Part shown: positions 25,151 through 33,632 of the stretch, in pieces
Layout of the letters: each line of letters opens with the position of its first letter
Numbering within the stretch: position 1 is the first letter of the stretch
Assembly (NCBI RefSeq): GCF_051549785.1
Contig: NZ_CP189974.1
Location: 1,903,958-1,967,957 of the forward strand
Reading direction: 5' to 3'
Length of the DNA stretch: 64,000 bases
Source: Caldatribacterium sp051549785
GTDB lineage: Bacteria; Atribacterota; Atribacteria; Atribacterales; Caldatribacteriaceae
Notes under the pieces: generated by a model
Told to the model about the DNA's origin: nothing
Database searches by the model: none
The model's input: only the letters and a program-made list of their open reading frames with translations
Translations under genes and position numbers: made by a program

Positions 25151-25630
25151 ATGCGGTGTCCATACTGTGGCGCAGAGGATTCAAAGGTGATCGACTCCCG
25201 GGAGGTCGAGGGAGGCACCGAGGTCCGCCGCCGGAGAGAATGCCCCACCTGTCACCGCCGTTTCACGACCTACGAGCGGTACGAGCGGAAACCCCTCCGG
25301 GTCATCAAGAAGAACGGGACGAGAGAGCTCTTCGACCGGAAGAAAATCCTCAACGGCCTCATGAAAGCCTGTGAAAAGCGACCGGTGTCCTCTGAGGAAC
25401 TGGAGCGGATTGTGGACGACATCGAGCGGGAACTCCAGGAAGAGGGGTACGAGGAGGTTCCTTCTTCCCGAATTGGTGAAAAGGTGATGGAGAAGCTCAA
25501 AGCCCTTGACCAGGTAGCGTATGTCCGTTTTGCCTCGGTGTACCGGGAATTCCGGGACATCGACCAGTTCATGGAAATCGTGCTTTCCTTAAGCAGGGAA
25601 CAGCATGCTTCAAAGGGGGAATCGGTATGA
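25151..25630 (+). CDS. nrdR: Transcriptional repressor NrdR
   Basis: 159 residues. The N terminus is a zinc ribbon (MRCPYCGAEDSKVIDSRE, then ECPTCHRRF near 32-40) followed by an ATP-cone domain (PLRVIKKNGTRELFDRKKI near 50). NrdR represses ribonucleotide reductase genes when ATP/dATP levels are high. The start at ATG 25151 is behind GGTGAG; a longer upstream frame has no family similarity. The gene is regulated by itself through the tandem boxes 25098-25144, and its last bases overlap the start of nrdD (ATGA). Confidence 0.96.
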   Translation: MRCPYCGAEDSKVIDSREVEGGTEVRRRRECPTCHRRFTTYERYERKPLRVIKKNGTRELFDRKKILNGLMKACEKRPVSSEELERIVDDIERELQEEGYEEVPSSRIGEKVMEKLKALDQVAYVRFASVYREFRDIDQFMEIVLSLSREQHASKGESV

Positions 25631-27714
25631 CGGATATTGTGCACCTCTTAACGCCGCGAGAAGTCCGGAAAAGGGATGGGCGCATCGTCCCCTTTGACCG
25701 GCAGCGCATTGAGCGAGCCATCTACAAGGCCTTCCAGGCAGTAGGTGAGGAGAACGAGGCCACTCCGCGGGAACTGAGCATCATCGTCACCCAGAAGCTC
25801 TTTGAAAAGTTCGGGCAGGATACGGTGGTGGACATTGAGACCATCCAGGATGTGGTGGAGGAGACCCTGATTGAGCACGGGTTCGCCAAAGTTGCCAAGG
25901 CGTACATCCTCTACCGCCGGAAACGCCAGGAGGCAAGAGAAGCCCTGAAGGTTGTGGTCGATGTGGAGAAAATCGTCCAGGAATACCTCCTCAAGGCCGA
26001 CTGGCGGACCCAGGAGAACTCTAACACCACCTACTCCTACCCGGGGCTCGTGCTCCACGTCGCCGGGTCGGTCATGGCCCACTATACCCTGAACCGCATC
26101 TACCCCGATGAAGTCCGGGAAGCCCACGTGAACGGGGACATCCACATCCACGACCTCTCCTATGGTCTTGCCGGATACTGTGCCGGATGGTCGCTTGAGG
26201 AACTCATCCGGGAAGGTTTTGGTGGGGTCAAGGACAAGATTGCCGCCGGACCGGCAAAGCACCTCTCGGCCCTCACTGGGCAAATGGTGAACTTCCTGGG
26301 GACGATGCAGATGGAGTTCGCCGGAGCCCAGGCCTTCAATTCTGTAGACACCTACCTTGCGCCCTTCGTGCGGTATGACCGCCTCTCGTACCAGGCAGTG
26401 AAGCAGCTCATCCAGCAGATGGTCTTTGCCATGAACGTCCCGTCCCGCTGGGGAAGCCAGGCACCGTTCATCAACTTCTCCTTCGACTGGATTGTGCCCG
26501 AGGACATGAAGGATCGCCCGGTCATCATCGGCGGGGAAGAACGGCCAGACCTTGGAACGTACGGGGATTACCAGAAGGAAATGGACATGATTAACAGGGC
26601 GTTCCTTGAGGTTATGCTTGAGGGTGACTACGAAGGAAGGGTCTTCTCCTTCCCCATTCCCACCTACAACATCACTCCCGACTTTCCCTGGGATTCAGAG
26701 AACGCGCGGCTGCTTTTTGAGCTTACGGCGAAGTACGGGGTCCCGTACTTCCAGAACTTCATCTCGAGCAACCTCCGCCCCGGTGATGTGCGCTCCATGT
26801 GCTGCCGCCTGCAGCTTGATTTAAGGACCCTGCGGAACCGCTGCGGGGGGCTCTTTGGTTCGGCGGACAAAACTGGATCCATCGGGGTGGTCACCATCAA
26901 TCTCCCCCGTATTGGCTATCTCAGTAAGACCGAAGAGGAATTCTTCACCCGCCTCAAGCGGATGATGCACATCGCGAAAACGGCCCTCGAAATCAAACGC
27001 AAGGTCATCGAGCGGAATCTCAAAAACGGCCTTTTCCCGTACACCCGCCGGTACCTTGGCACATTTCGGAACCACTTCTCCACCATCGGTCTTGTGGGAA
27101 TGAACGAAGCCTGCTTGAACTTCCTTGGGGTCTCCATTGCCCATCCGGAAGGGAAGGCCTTTGCAGTGAAGGTCCTTGAGTTCATGCGGGAGAAACTCGC
27201 CGATTTCCAGGAGGAAACGGGCAACCTCTACAACCTCGAAGCCACTCCCGCCGAGAGCGCAAGTTACCGCCTGGCCCGGATTGACCGCCGGACCTTCCCC
27301 GACATCATCACCGCGGGGGAATCAGAGCCTTACTACACCAACAGCACCCACCTTCCCGTGAACTACACCGACGACCCCTTCGAAGCCTTGGAACACCAGA
27401 AAGACCTCCAGGTCCTCTACACCGGTGGGACGGTCTTCCATACCTTCCTTCCTGAGATGCCCGACCCTGAAGCGGTGAAGAAATTCGTGCGGCGGGCCTT
27501 CGAGAACTACCCCATCCCGTACCTCACCATCACCCCCACCTTCTCGGTCTGCCCAAAGCACGGGTACCTCAAGGGGAAAGTCACCGTGTGCCCCAGATGC
27601 GGTGAGGAAACGGAAGTCTACTCCCGGGTTGTGGGGTACTACCGCCCGGTGCAACGGTGGAACCGGGGGAAGCAGGAGGAATTCACTGAGCGAAAAGAAT
27701 ACGTACTGAGGTGA
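25627..27714 (+). CDS. nrdD: Anaerobic (class III) ribonucleoside-triphosphate reductase
   Basis: 695 residues. An ATP cone occupies about residues 5-95; the catalytic glycyl-radical domain follows, with the radical-bearing glycine at 670 in RVVGYYRP. A zinc site (CPKHGYLKG, CPRCG) sits near 640-660 just before it. The enzyme makes deoxyribonucleotides in the absence of oxygen, using formate or a thiol as reductant. The ATGA overlap with nrdR shows coupled translation. Its presence as the only reductase in view supports an anaerobic lifestyle, and its regulation is by NrdR. Confidence 0.97.
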   Translation: MTDIVHLLTPREVRKRDGRIVPFDRQRIERAIYKAFQAVGEENEATPRELSIIVTQKLFEKFGQDTVVDIETIQDVVEETLIEHGFAKVAKAYILYRRKRQEAREALKVVVDVEKIVQEYLLKADWRTQENSNTTYSYPGLVLHVAGSVMAHYTLNRIYPDEVREAHVNGDIHIHDLSYGLAGYCAGWSLEELIREGFGGVKDKIAAGPAKHLSALTGQMVNFLGTMQMEFAGAQAFNSVDTYLAPFVRYDRLSYQAVKQLIQQMVFAMNVPSRWGSQAPFINFSFDWIVPEDMKDRPVIIGGEERPDLGTYGDYQKEMDMINRAFLEVMLEGDYEGRVFSFPIPTYNITPDFPWDSENARLLFELTAKYGVPYFQNFISSNLRPGDVRSMCCRLQLDLRTLRNRCGGLFGSADKTGSIGVVTINLPRIGYLSKTEEEFFTRLKRMMHIAKTALEIKRKVIERNLKNGLFPYTRRYLGTFRNHFSTIGLVGMNEACLNFLGVSIAHPEGKAFAVKVLEFMREKLADFQEETGNLYNLEATPAESASYRLARIDRRTFPDIITAGESEPYYTNSTHLPVNYTDDPFEALEHQKDLQVLYTGGTVFHTFLPEMPDPEAVKKFVRRAFENYPIPYLTITPTFSVCPKHGYLKGKVTVCPRCGEETEVYSRVVGYYRPVQRWNRGKQEEFTERKEYVLR

Positions 27715-27719
27715 CTGCA

Positions 27720-28406
27720 ATGGTCTTCCGGGGGTGGCACAGGGTGAGTTACATCGAGTATCCGGGGAGAATCGCCACCGTGCTCTTCGTTGCCCGGTGC
27801 AATTTCCGCTGCCCTTTCTGCCACAACCCGGAGCTCGTCACCGAAAGCGAATCCCTCCCCCACATTGACGAAGAAGAGGTCCTCGAATACCTGAGAAAGC
27901 GCCTGGGGCTCCTTGATGCGGTGTGCGTCACCGGTGGGGAGCCCCTCCTGTGGACCCGGGAACTCAGGCCTTTCTTAGAAAGGGTCAAAGAACTCGGGTA
28001 CCTCATCAAGGTCGACACTAACGGCAGCCTCTACGAAGCATTCCTGACCCTTGAGGACCTCGTGGATTTGTGGGGTGTGGACTTCAAGGTGCCTTTTGCA
28101 CGATACGACCTTGTGGGGGGAGGAGGGGAGGCGGTGGAGAGAGTACTGCAGAGGGTCTTAAAGCGGAAGACCTGCGCGGAAATCCGGACGACCATTTATC
28201 CTCCCTTCCACGACCTTGCAACGCTCCTTGAGATGGCCAGAGTCCTTGAAGGGGCTTCAGTCTGGTACTGGCAGAACTTCCACCGTGAGAAGACCCTCTC
28301 TCCTGAGGCAAAAGAGATCGCTCCTTATCCTTCGTCGCTTCTTGAAAAATGGCGAGACATCATCAACAGGGAACTCCAGCGAGACCTCGTTACCCTTCGC
28401 CTGTAA
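27720..28406 (+). CDS. nrdG: Anaerobic ribonucleotide reductase activating enzyme (radical SAM)
   Basis: 228 residues. The radical-SAM cluster motif is CNFRCPFCHN near residue 27-36, followed by CVTGGEPLL near 64 (SAM-binding GGE). It installs the glycyl radical on NrdD. ATG 27720 is chosen because GAGGTGA lies five bases before it; GTG 27711 overlaps the nrdD stop. It is longer than the classical 150-170 residue NrdG and has an extended C terminus of the PflA type. The last 17 bases overlap deoC on the other strand. Confidence 0.9.
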   Translation: MVFRGWHRVSYIEYPGRIATVLFVARCNFRCPFCHNPELVTESESLPHIDEEEVLEYLRKRLGLLDAVCVTGGEPLLWTRELRPFLERVKELGYLIKVDTNGSLYEAFLTLEDLVDLWGVDFKVPFARYDLVGGGGEAVERVLQRVLKRKTCAEIRTTIYPPFHDLATLLEMARVLEGASVWYWQNFHREKTLSPEAKEIAPYPSSLLEKWRDIINRELQRDLVTLRL

Positions 28407-29151
28407 CTACCGCAAGGGAGGATGTCCCCAGACGGTTGGCTCCCGCCCGCAGAAGCGCAAGAGCCTGAGCGCGGGTTTTGATGCCCCCTGCCGCCTTTAC
28501 CCCAAGGGACGGCCCCACCACCTGGCGGAAGAGGCGGACGTCCTCCTCTGTTGCTCCTGAGGGCCCGAATCCTGTGGCGGTCTTCACGAAGTGGGCCCGT
28601 GCGGCACAGGCGATGAGACATCCAATGGCCTTTTCCTCTTCGGTGAGGTACCCTGCCTCAAGGACCACCTTGACCACGTGAGGGGACATTTCCTCCACCA
28701 CGCCCCGGATGTCTTGGTACACCGTCTTCCAGTCTCCTTCCCTGAGTGCCGCCAAATTCACCACCATGTCGGCTTCTCTTGCTCCCTCCTGGAACGCCAG
28801 GCGGGCCTCCCGGGCCTTGATTTCAGGCTTATTCTGCCCCAGAGGAAATCCCACGGCCACCCCCACGAGGACCCCACTGCCCTCGAGGATTTCACTGCAC
28901 AGGGCGACATAGTAGGGGTGCACGATCACGCTGAAAACCCCGAATGTCCTAGCCTTTTCGCAGAGCTCCCGAACTTCCTGCCGGGTCGCCGTGGGCCGAA
29001 GGAGCGTCAGGTCGGTGCGCCGGGCAAGGAAACCTTGAAGGTCCTCTTCCCTTTCGGGAATGTCCTCCTTTTCCGGAAAACGTGCCCGCAGAGGGATTTC
29101 CACCCCAAGGGCGTCCTCAACCCTCCGACGAAGCTCGGGAATGCTGATCAT
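28390..29151 (-). CDS. deoC: Deoxyribose-phosphate aldolase
   Basis: 253 residues, TIM-barrel aldolase. The region VKVVLEAGYLTEEEKAIGC near 160 and the Schiff-base lysine in VKTATGFGPSGATEEDV near 190 identify DeoC; GVKAAGGIKTRAQALALLRA near 217 carries the second lysine. It splits 2-deoxyribose 5-phosphate into acetaldehyde and glyceraldehyde 3-phosphate. It is followed by a 6-phospho-3-hexuloisomerase gene 12 bases upstream on the same strand, so it probably belongs to the hxlA-hxlB-deoC set. ATG 29151 sits behind GGAGGAAG. Confidence 0.93.
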   Translation of the reverse strand: MISIPELRRRVEDALGVEIPLRARFPEKEDIPEREEDLQGFLARRTDLTLLRPTATRQEVRELCEKARTFGVFSVIVHPYYVALCSEILEGSGVLVGVAVGFPLGQNKPEIKAREARLAFQEGAREADMVVNLAALREGDWKTVYQDIRGVVEEMSPHVVKVVLEAGYLTEEEKAIGCLIACAARAHFVKTATGFGPSGATEEDVRLFRQVVGPSLGVKAAGGIKTRAQALALLRAGANRLGTSSLAVVTGEG

Positions 29152-29163
29152 CTTCCTCCCCCC

Positions 29164-29724
29164 TCACTCCAGGTTGGCATGGCGTTCCACCATGAGGCGG
29201 TAGGCCTCCCCTTCCCTCCCCTCAACGAGGGCAAGAATGAGGGCGTCGCAGAAGAGCCAGAGAGCGTCCTCAAACCTCGTCCCTCCGCCTCCAGTATAAA
29301 GCTGCCGGCTTTCACCTGCTTGCTCCGGAGAAAAAGCCACAGCGTGGTGGGCAATACGCTCAAGAGGTGTTCCCCTTCTTCCCAGAAAGGCCAGTACCTC
29401 GGCCCCAAGGTCTCGGGCTTTCTCGGCAAAAAGGAGCACCGAGGACGTCTTCCCTGAACCCGAAGCCACAACGAGGACATCGCCCTTTTGCATAGCAGGA
29501 CAGGTCACCTCACCCACAATGTGCACCACGTACCCAAGGTGCATCAGACGCATGGCAAATCCCTTGAGGACCAGGAAACTGCGTCCCCGTGCCCAGAAAA
29601 AGAGGCGTTTCTTCTGCCATCCTCTGAGGGCACAAAGGACCTGCTCTGCCTCGCTCTCCTCGAGGGTGGAGAGGAGATTTCGGGCTTCCTGCAGGACCTC
29701 AGCAACCTTCTCCCGAATACTCAT
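29164..29724 (-). CDS. hxlB: 6-phospho-3-hexuloisomerase (SIS domain)
   Basis: 186 residues with a SIS (sugar isomerase) fold: FFWARGRSFLVLKGFAMRL near 42, VLVVASGSGKTSSVL near 82, and FLGRRGTPLERIAHHAVAFS near 112. It converts 3-hexulose 6-phosphate to fructose 6-phosphate in the ribulose monophosphate pathway. The start overlaps the end of hxlA by 26 bases, so both are translated from one mRNA. A more general sugar-phosphate SIS enzyme is possible, but the hxlA pairing makes PHI the best call. Confidence 0.85.
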   Translation of the reverse strand: MSIREKVAEVLQEARNLLSTLEESEAEQVLCALRGWQKKRLFFWARGRSFLVLKGFAMRLMHLGYVVHIVGEVTCPAMQKGDVLVVASGSGKTSSVLLFAEKARDLGAEVLAFLGRRGTPLERIAHHAVAFSPEQAGESRQLYTGGGGTRFEDALWLFCDALILALVEGREGEAYRLMVERHANLE

Positions 29725-30358
29725 CGAGCATCCTCCTCATGGTTCTGGCCACCTCTTCAGGATGGGGACTCCGGGTAATTGCCGACCCCACAACGACCAC
29801 TTCCGGATGGAAAAACGCAAGGATTCCGGGAAGGGTCCGGGGAGTGATGCCCCCTGCCACAAGGAGCGGGAAATCCCGCCAGGGAAAGGAGGAAAACCCC
29901 ACTTCCTGCCAGGCCCGTTCGTCCTCTCGGGCCACATCGTGGGGAAGGTGAAGGCCCACGAAATCCGGTCGGAGCTCCTGCAAAAGGGCCGCTTTTTCCA
30001 GAAAGCCCAAAGGCAGGTCAATGGTGTCCACCATCCACCGCTTCCCCCAGCGCCTTGCCACCTTCCGTACGCCCTCAAGAGTAGGACGGAACGCTCCCCC
30101 AAGAACAGAAACAATGTCCGCACCGTGTCGGAAAACCGCCTCAGCCTCTTCTTCTCCTGCATCCACAATCTTAGCATCCACAAAGAGGGGCACCCTGCCC
30201 CCCAGAAGGTCTCGGAGGCGCTGGACGATACTAAGGCCACAGGCAAGAAGGAGTGTCGTCCCCACCTCAAGAATGTCCGCGTAAGGACCAAGACGACGGG
30301 CAAGCTCGAGGGCTTCGTGTTCCTCCCAGAGGTCCAGGGCAATCTGGAGCAGGGGCAT
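29699..30358 (-). CDS. hxlA: 3-hexulose-6-phosphate synthase
   Basis: 219 residues, orotidine-decarboxylase-type barrel. The metal/catalytic segment is VPLFVDAKIVDAGEEEAEAV near 57-76 (DxKxxD), with ILEVGTTLLLACG near 29-41 and LVAGGITPRTLPGIL near 167. It joins formaldehyde to ribulose 5-phosphate, or runs in reverse to supply pentoses. It is paired with hxlB downstream. In this window transketolase and rpe are also present, so the direction cannot be decided. Related decarboxylases for other sugars are possible but less likely. Confidence 0.86.
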   Translation of the reverse strand: MPLLQIALDLWEEHEALELARRLGPYADILEVGTTLLLACGLSIVQRLRDLLGGRVPLFVDAKIVDAGEEEAEAVFRHGADIVSVLGGAFRPTLEGVRKVARRWGKRWMVDTIDLPLGFLEKAALLQELRPDFVGLHLPHDVAREDERAWQEVGFSSFPWRDFPLLVAGGITPRTLPGILAFFHPEVVVVGSAITRSPHPEEVARTMRRMLDEYSGEGC

Positions 30359-30367
30359 ACGCTTCTT

Positions 30368-31657
30368 CTACTCCTCCAGCATCCGGAAGACGAGACCACT
30401 CCACACCTTGGGATAGAAATAGGTGGATTTTTGAGGCATTCGCTGGAACCTTGCCACCGCTTTCTCGACCTGCTCAATCGGTGTCGGACGCATGACAAAG
30501 ACGAGCTGGTACCTGTTTTCTTCCCGGGCGATAGCGAAAACGTCTTTAGTCCCCCGGAGGTAATCAACGTACTCGCTTTCTCCTCGGCCTTCCTCATTGA
30601 GACCCAGGATATCCCGGAAAACGAGTTCGTGGAGGATGGTGGTGTCAAGATGGCGGTTCACGTTGTCCTCCCCCAGGCGTTCATCCATAATCCGGGGGTC
30701 TTTCAGGGTGATCGTCCCCCACTGCTCGTTCTTCCGGTCGTAGACCCCAATGGTGTACGGAGGAGCCACTCGCAGGAATTTCTCCATCTGCCGCTCGTTG
30801 GGGAAAATCCTGACGTCGAAATAGGCCTCGCACCTTTTAAAGAAATCGGCAAGACGCTCCTCTGGAAGGTCGTGAACCAGCCGGTGCGTCGGAAGGATCA
30901 GGAGCCCCGGGTTGTGAATGTTGACCAGAGTCATCATGGTGTAGTCTTCAGGAATCTCCTCAAGGGGGTCTCCCAAAGCCTCCCGCCGTTCCCTCCGGTA
31001 CATGAGACAGGTTTCATAACGGTGGTGTCCATCGGCAATAATGAGGGTACGGGGATTGAGAACCTTCCGGATGGTGGCGATGGCCGAAGGATCAGAGAGC
31101 CGGAAGAGCCGATGGGTCACCCCTTGGCGGTCGGTGAAGGCGAAAAGGAGCGTTTCCTCTCTTTTGTGTTCCTCGCAGAGGGCATCCACCACCCTCTGGG
31201 GGTCGTTGTAGAGACAGAAGATGTGCTCGAGGTTCGCTCGTGTTGCCCGCAGGAGCTCAAGGCGGTCCAGAGAGTACTTCGGCATGGTCCGCTCGTGAGG
31301 GAAGATGACCCGTTTCTCGAATTCCTCAAGACGTACCAGAGCCACAACACCGGTACGGGTCCTGCGCCCAAAGGGATTGAGCTCAAACTCCTGTTCGTAG
31401 ATGTACAAGGAAGAACTGGTGTCCTTCGCAAACACTCCCTGGGCAATCCAGCGACGGAGCCGTTCGGCTACATTTCTGTAGCCGCTCTCGTCCTTTCCGA
31501 GGATGAGGTGCACGAAGTTGTACTCCTCTTCACCCAGGCGTTTCCTCTCCTTCTCGGAAATCACGTCATACGGAGGTGCCACAAGCCTCTCAATGCCCCG
31601 TTCCCCGACAAGGGAAGAAGCGTAGAAATATCCTGAAAAGGGCTTGACCACTGCCAT
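30368..31657 (-). CDS. DUF1015-family protein
   Basis: 429 residues. The start VKPFSGYFYASSLVGERGIE and LVAPPYDVISEKER are typical of DUF1015, and near residue 208 there is IIADGHHRYETCLMYR, a GHHRY motif resembling the GNHR motif of ParB-like and serine-kinase-like folds. Length is normal for the family. Function is not established. It lies ten bases upstream of hxlA, and 22 bases after RACo, all on the same strand, so it may be co-transcribed with them. GGGGGG precedes ATG 31657. Confidence 0.78.
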   Translation of the reverse strand: MAVVKPFSGYFYASSLVGERGIERLVAPPYDVISEKERKRLGEEEYNFVHLILGKDESGYRNVAERLRRWIAQGVFAKDTSSSLYIYEQEFELNPFGRRTRTGVVALVRLEEFEKRVIFPHERTMPKYSLDRLELLRATRANLEHIFCLYNDPQRVVDALCEEHKREETLLFAFTDRQGVTHRLFRLSDPSAIATIRKVLNPRTLIIADGHHRYETCLMYRRERREALGDPLEEIPEDYTMMTLVNIHNPGLLILPTHRLVHDLPEERLADFFKRCEAYFDVRIFPNERQMEKFLRVAPPYTIGVYDRKNEQWGTITLKDPRIMDERLGEDNVNRHLDTTILHELVFRDILGLNEEGRGESEYVDYLRGTKDVFAIAREENRYQLVFVMRPTPIEQVEKAVARFQRMPQKSTYFYPKVWSGLVFRMLEE

Positions 31658-31679
31658 CAGTGAACCCCCCTACTGCAGG

Positions 31680-33464
31680 TTAGCTCTCAAAAAGCAGCGC
31701 GTCACAGAATGCATCCTCAAAGTCTCGACGGGCCGAAAGTTCAATGTAGTGAACCCGACGGGCAAGGCGCTCCACCTCATCTCGAAAACGTAGTGACACC
31801 AGGGCTTTCCTCGCCCCCAAAAGGGCAGCATTCCCCACGGAACGGGCCAGGGCTTTCTGGGGAATGAGCCCAAGGATCCGGGCACTTTCCGGCCTTATGA
31901 AACTCCCGAAAGCCCCCGCAAGGATGACCTCCTCGATATCCTCCCTCCTGAGACGGGCCTCCTTCAGCAGAATGTCCCTCCCCGCCTTCATTGCCCCCAG
32001 AGCGAGCTGGAGGTTCTCGATGTCCTTCTCGGTGACGAAAATGAGAGGGTCACGGGATACGATGAACCTCCGCTCTCCTTGCTCCTCTTCAAAAAACGAT
32101 GCCCACTCTGCCTGCCTGCGAAATCTCCCCGTTGAGGAAAGGAGGCCAAAGGCAAGGAGACCGGCCATAAGGTCCAGAAGGCCTGTGCCACAGATGCCCC
32201 GGGGTGGTACACCCCCGATGGTGGAGAAAGAGAGCCGTCCCTGCTCAAAGCGAAGGGCGTGAATCGCGCCCAAAGAGGCCCGCATCCCAAAACGCACTCC
32301 CACTCCCTCAAAGGCCGGTCCTGCCGCTGTTCCGCAGGCGAAAACCTCTCCCCGGTGCACGAGCACCATCTCCCCGTTGGTCCCAATGTCAATGTAGAGG
32401 GTTGTCCTCTCCGCTTCGTGGACCCTGAAGGCCCCAAGCCCTGCTAAAATATCCCCTCCCACGTATCCTGCCACTGCGGGAAAGACGTACACCTGGGCCC
32501 CGGGGTGAACAGAGAGTGCAAGCTCCTCCGCCCGGAGGACATACCCCTCCCGGAGCACGGGGACGAAAGGCACCACACCAATGCTCAGGGGAGAAAGACC
32601 GAGGAAGAGGTGCTCCATAATGGTGTTGCCGCAAATTGCAACTGCCACAACATCCCGAGGGTCAAGGCGAGCCTGCTGACATACTGCCCCCGCCAGGGCG
32701 TTCATCGTCTCCACCGCATCCCTCTGGAGGGCCTCAAGATTTTCAAACCGCTCCTGAACGGCTCGGAGCCTCGAAATCACATCGGCGCCAAAGCGCACCT
32801 GTCGGTTGAGCGCTCCCTCCCAGGCCAGGACCTTCCCCGAGGAAAGGTCCAGAAGCTCACAGGCCACGGTGGTCGTCCCAAGGTCAAAGGCTAACCCGAG
32901 AATTGCCTCTTTCGGAGGAGTCCGCACTGCAAAAACGGCCCTCTCATCCCAGAGGACCTCAAAGGTTTCCTCATCCTTTTCTCCAAGCAGAGAAAGCCCG
33001 GACAGGGCCACCCGATCAAAGGAGGAAAGGGATGTCATCCTCTCGAGTTCTTCCTTGAGAGAGGTCGGGGAGTGGAGAGGGGGTTTGCGGAGCCTCAGGA
33101 TCCTTCGACGTACGGGAACATCGTCTACAACGAAGGTCTCGTCTCCTTTTTCAGGAGAGCCGAGAACCAGGGTCTCCACCCCTTCAAGAGACGCCGAAAT
33201 ATCGCACACCACATCCCCCAGGGGCACGACCTGGCAGGCAAGGCGGAAACCCTCCCCGATGCGCTCTCCAAGATGCCGCACTTCCTGAGGGGTGGCAGGA
33301 GAAACCTCTCCCTGCACAATGCGAACCACGCACTTACCACAGGAACCCACACCCCCACAGTACGACTCCAGGGGGATGTTCTTCCTCTGAAAAAGCAAAA
33401 AGAGATTCTCTCCCTCTTTCCCCTCCAGGGTTTTTCCCAGGGGTAGAACCTTTATGCGAACCAT
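31680..33464 (-). CDS. RACo-like reductive activator of corrinoid protein (DUF4445/ASKHA with ferredoxin)
   Basis: 594 residues. The N terminus is a 2Fe-2S ferredoxin with CGGVGSCGKC near 36-45 and a later cysteine in FRLACQVVP near 73. The middle is an ASKHA ATPase domain: GLAFDLGTTTVACELLDL near 192, GNTIMEHLFLG near 280, IDIGTNGEMVLV near 357, and EVILAGAFGSFIRPESARI near 520. RACo proteins use ATP and an electron from the ferredoxin to reduce cob(II)amide proteins back to the active cob(I) form. That fits the URO-D-like methyltransferases earlier in this window, although no corrinoid protein is seen here. Confidence 0.85.
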   Translation of the reverse strand: MVRIKVLPLGKTLEGKEGENLFLLFQRKNIPLESYCGGVGSCGKCVVRIVQGEVSPATPQEVRHLGERIGEGFRLACQVVPLGDVVCDISASLEGVETLVLGSPEKGDETFVVDDVPVRRRILRLRKPPLHSPTSLKEELERMTSLSSFDRVALSGLSLLGEKDEETFEVLWDERAVFAVRTPPKEAILGLAFDLGTTTVACELLDLSSGKVLAWEGALNRQVRFGADVISRLRAVQERFENLEALQRDAVETMNALAGAVCQQARLDPRDVVAVAICGNTIMEHLFLGLSPLSIGVVPFVPVLREGYVLRAEELALSVHPGAQVYVFPAVAGYVGGDILAGLGAFRVHEAERTTLYIDIGTNGEMVLVHRGEVFACGTAAGPAFEGVGVRFGMRASLGAIHALRFEQGRLSFSTIGGVPPRGICGTGLLDLMAGLLAFGLLSSTGRFRRQAEWASFFEEEQGERRFIVSRDPLIFVTEKDIENLQLALGAMKAGRDILLKEARLRREDIEEVILAGAFGSFIRPESARILGLIPQKALARSVGNAALLGARKALVSLRFRDEVERLARRVHYIELSARRDFEDAFCDALLFES

Positions 33465-33487
33465 AGGCCTCCCAAAAAGCGACGCTC

Positions 33488-33505
33488 TTTGGTATTCTAA
33501 CCAAA
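33488..33505 (-). promoter_or_regulatory. Inverted repeat upstream of the RACo gene
   Basis: A perfect inverted repeat TTTGGT-N6-ACCAAA lies 24 bases ahead of the RACo start. On the minus strand a TAGAAT at its centre could be a -10 box, so the repeat may be a repressor operator. Partner unknown. Confidence 0.3.
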
Positions 33506-33632
33506 CACCTTGCGATACGCTACCCGTTCAGAAAAAATTTCTCCCGGAGCCTATGGCCAGAACCACAGGGCAATGTGCATCAGGAGCTCTGTGCTATCAT
33601 AGAAGCACGCGGGAAAGTAGGGAGGGAGGAGT

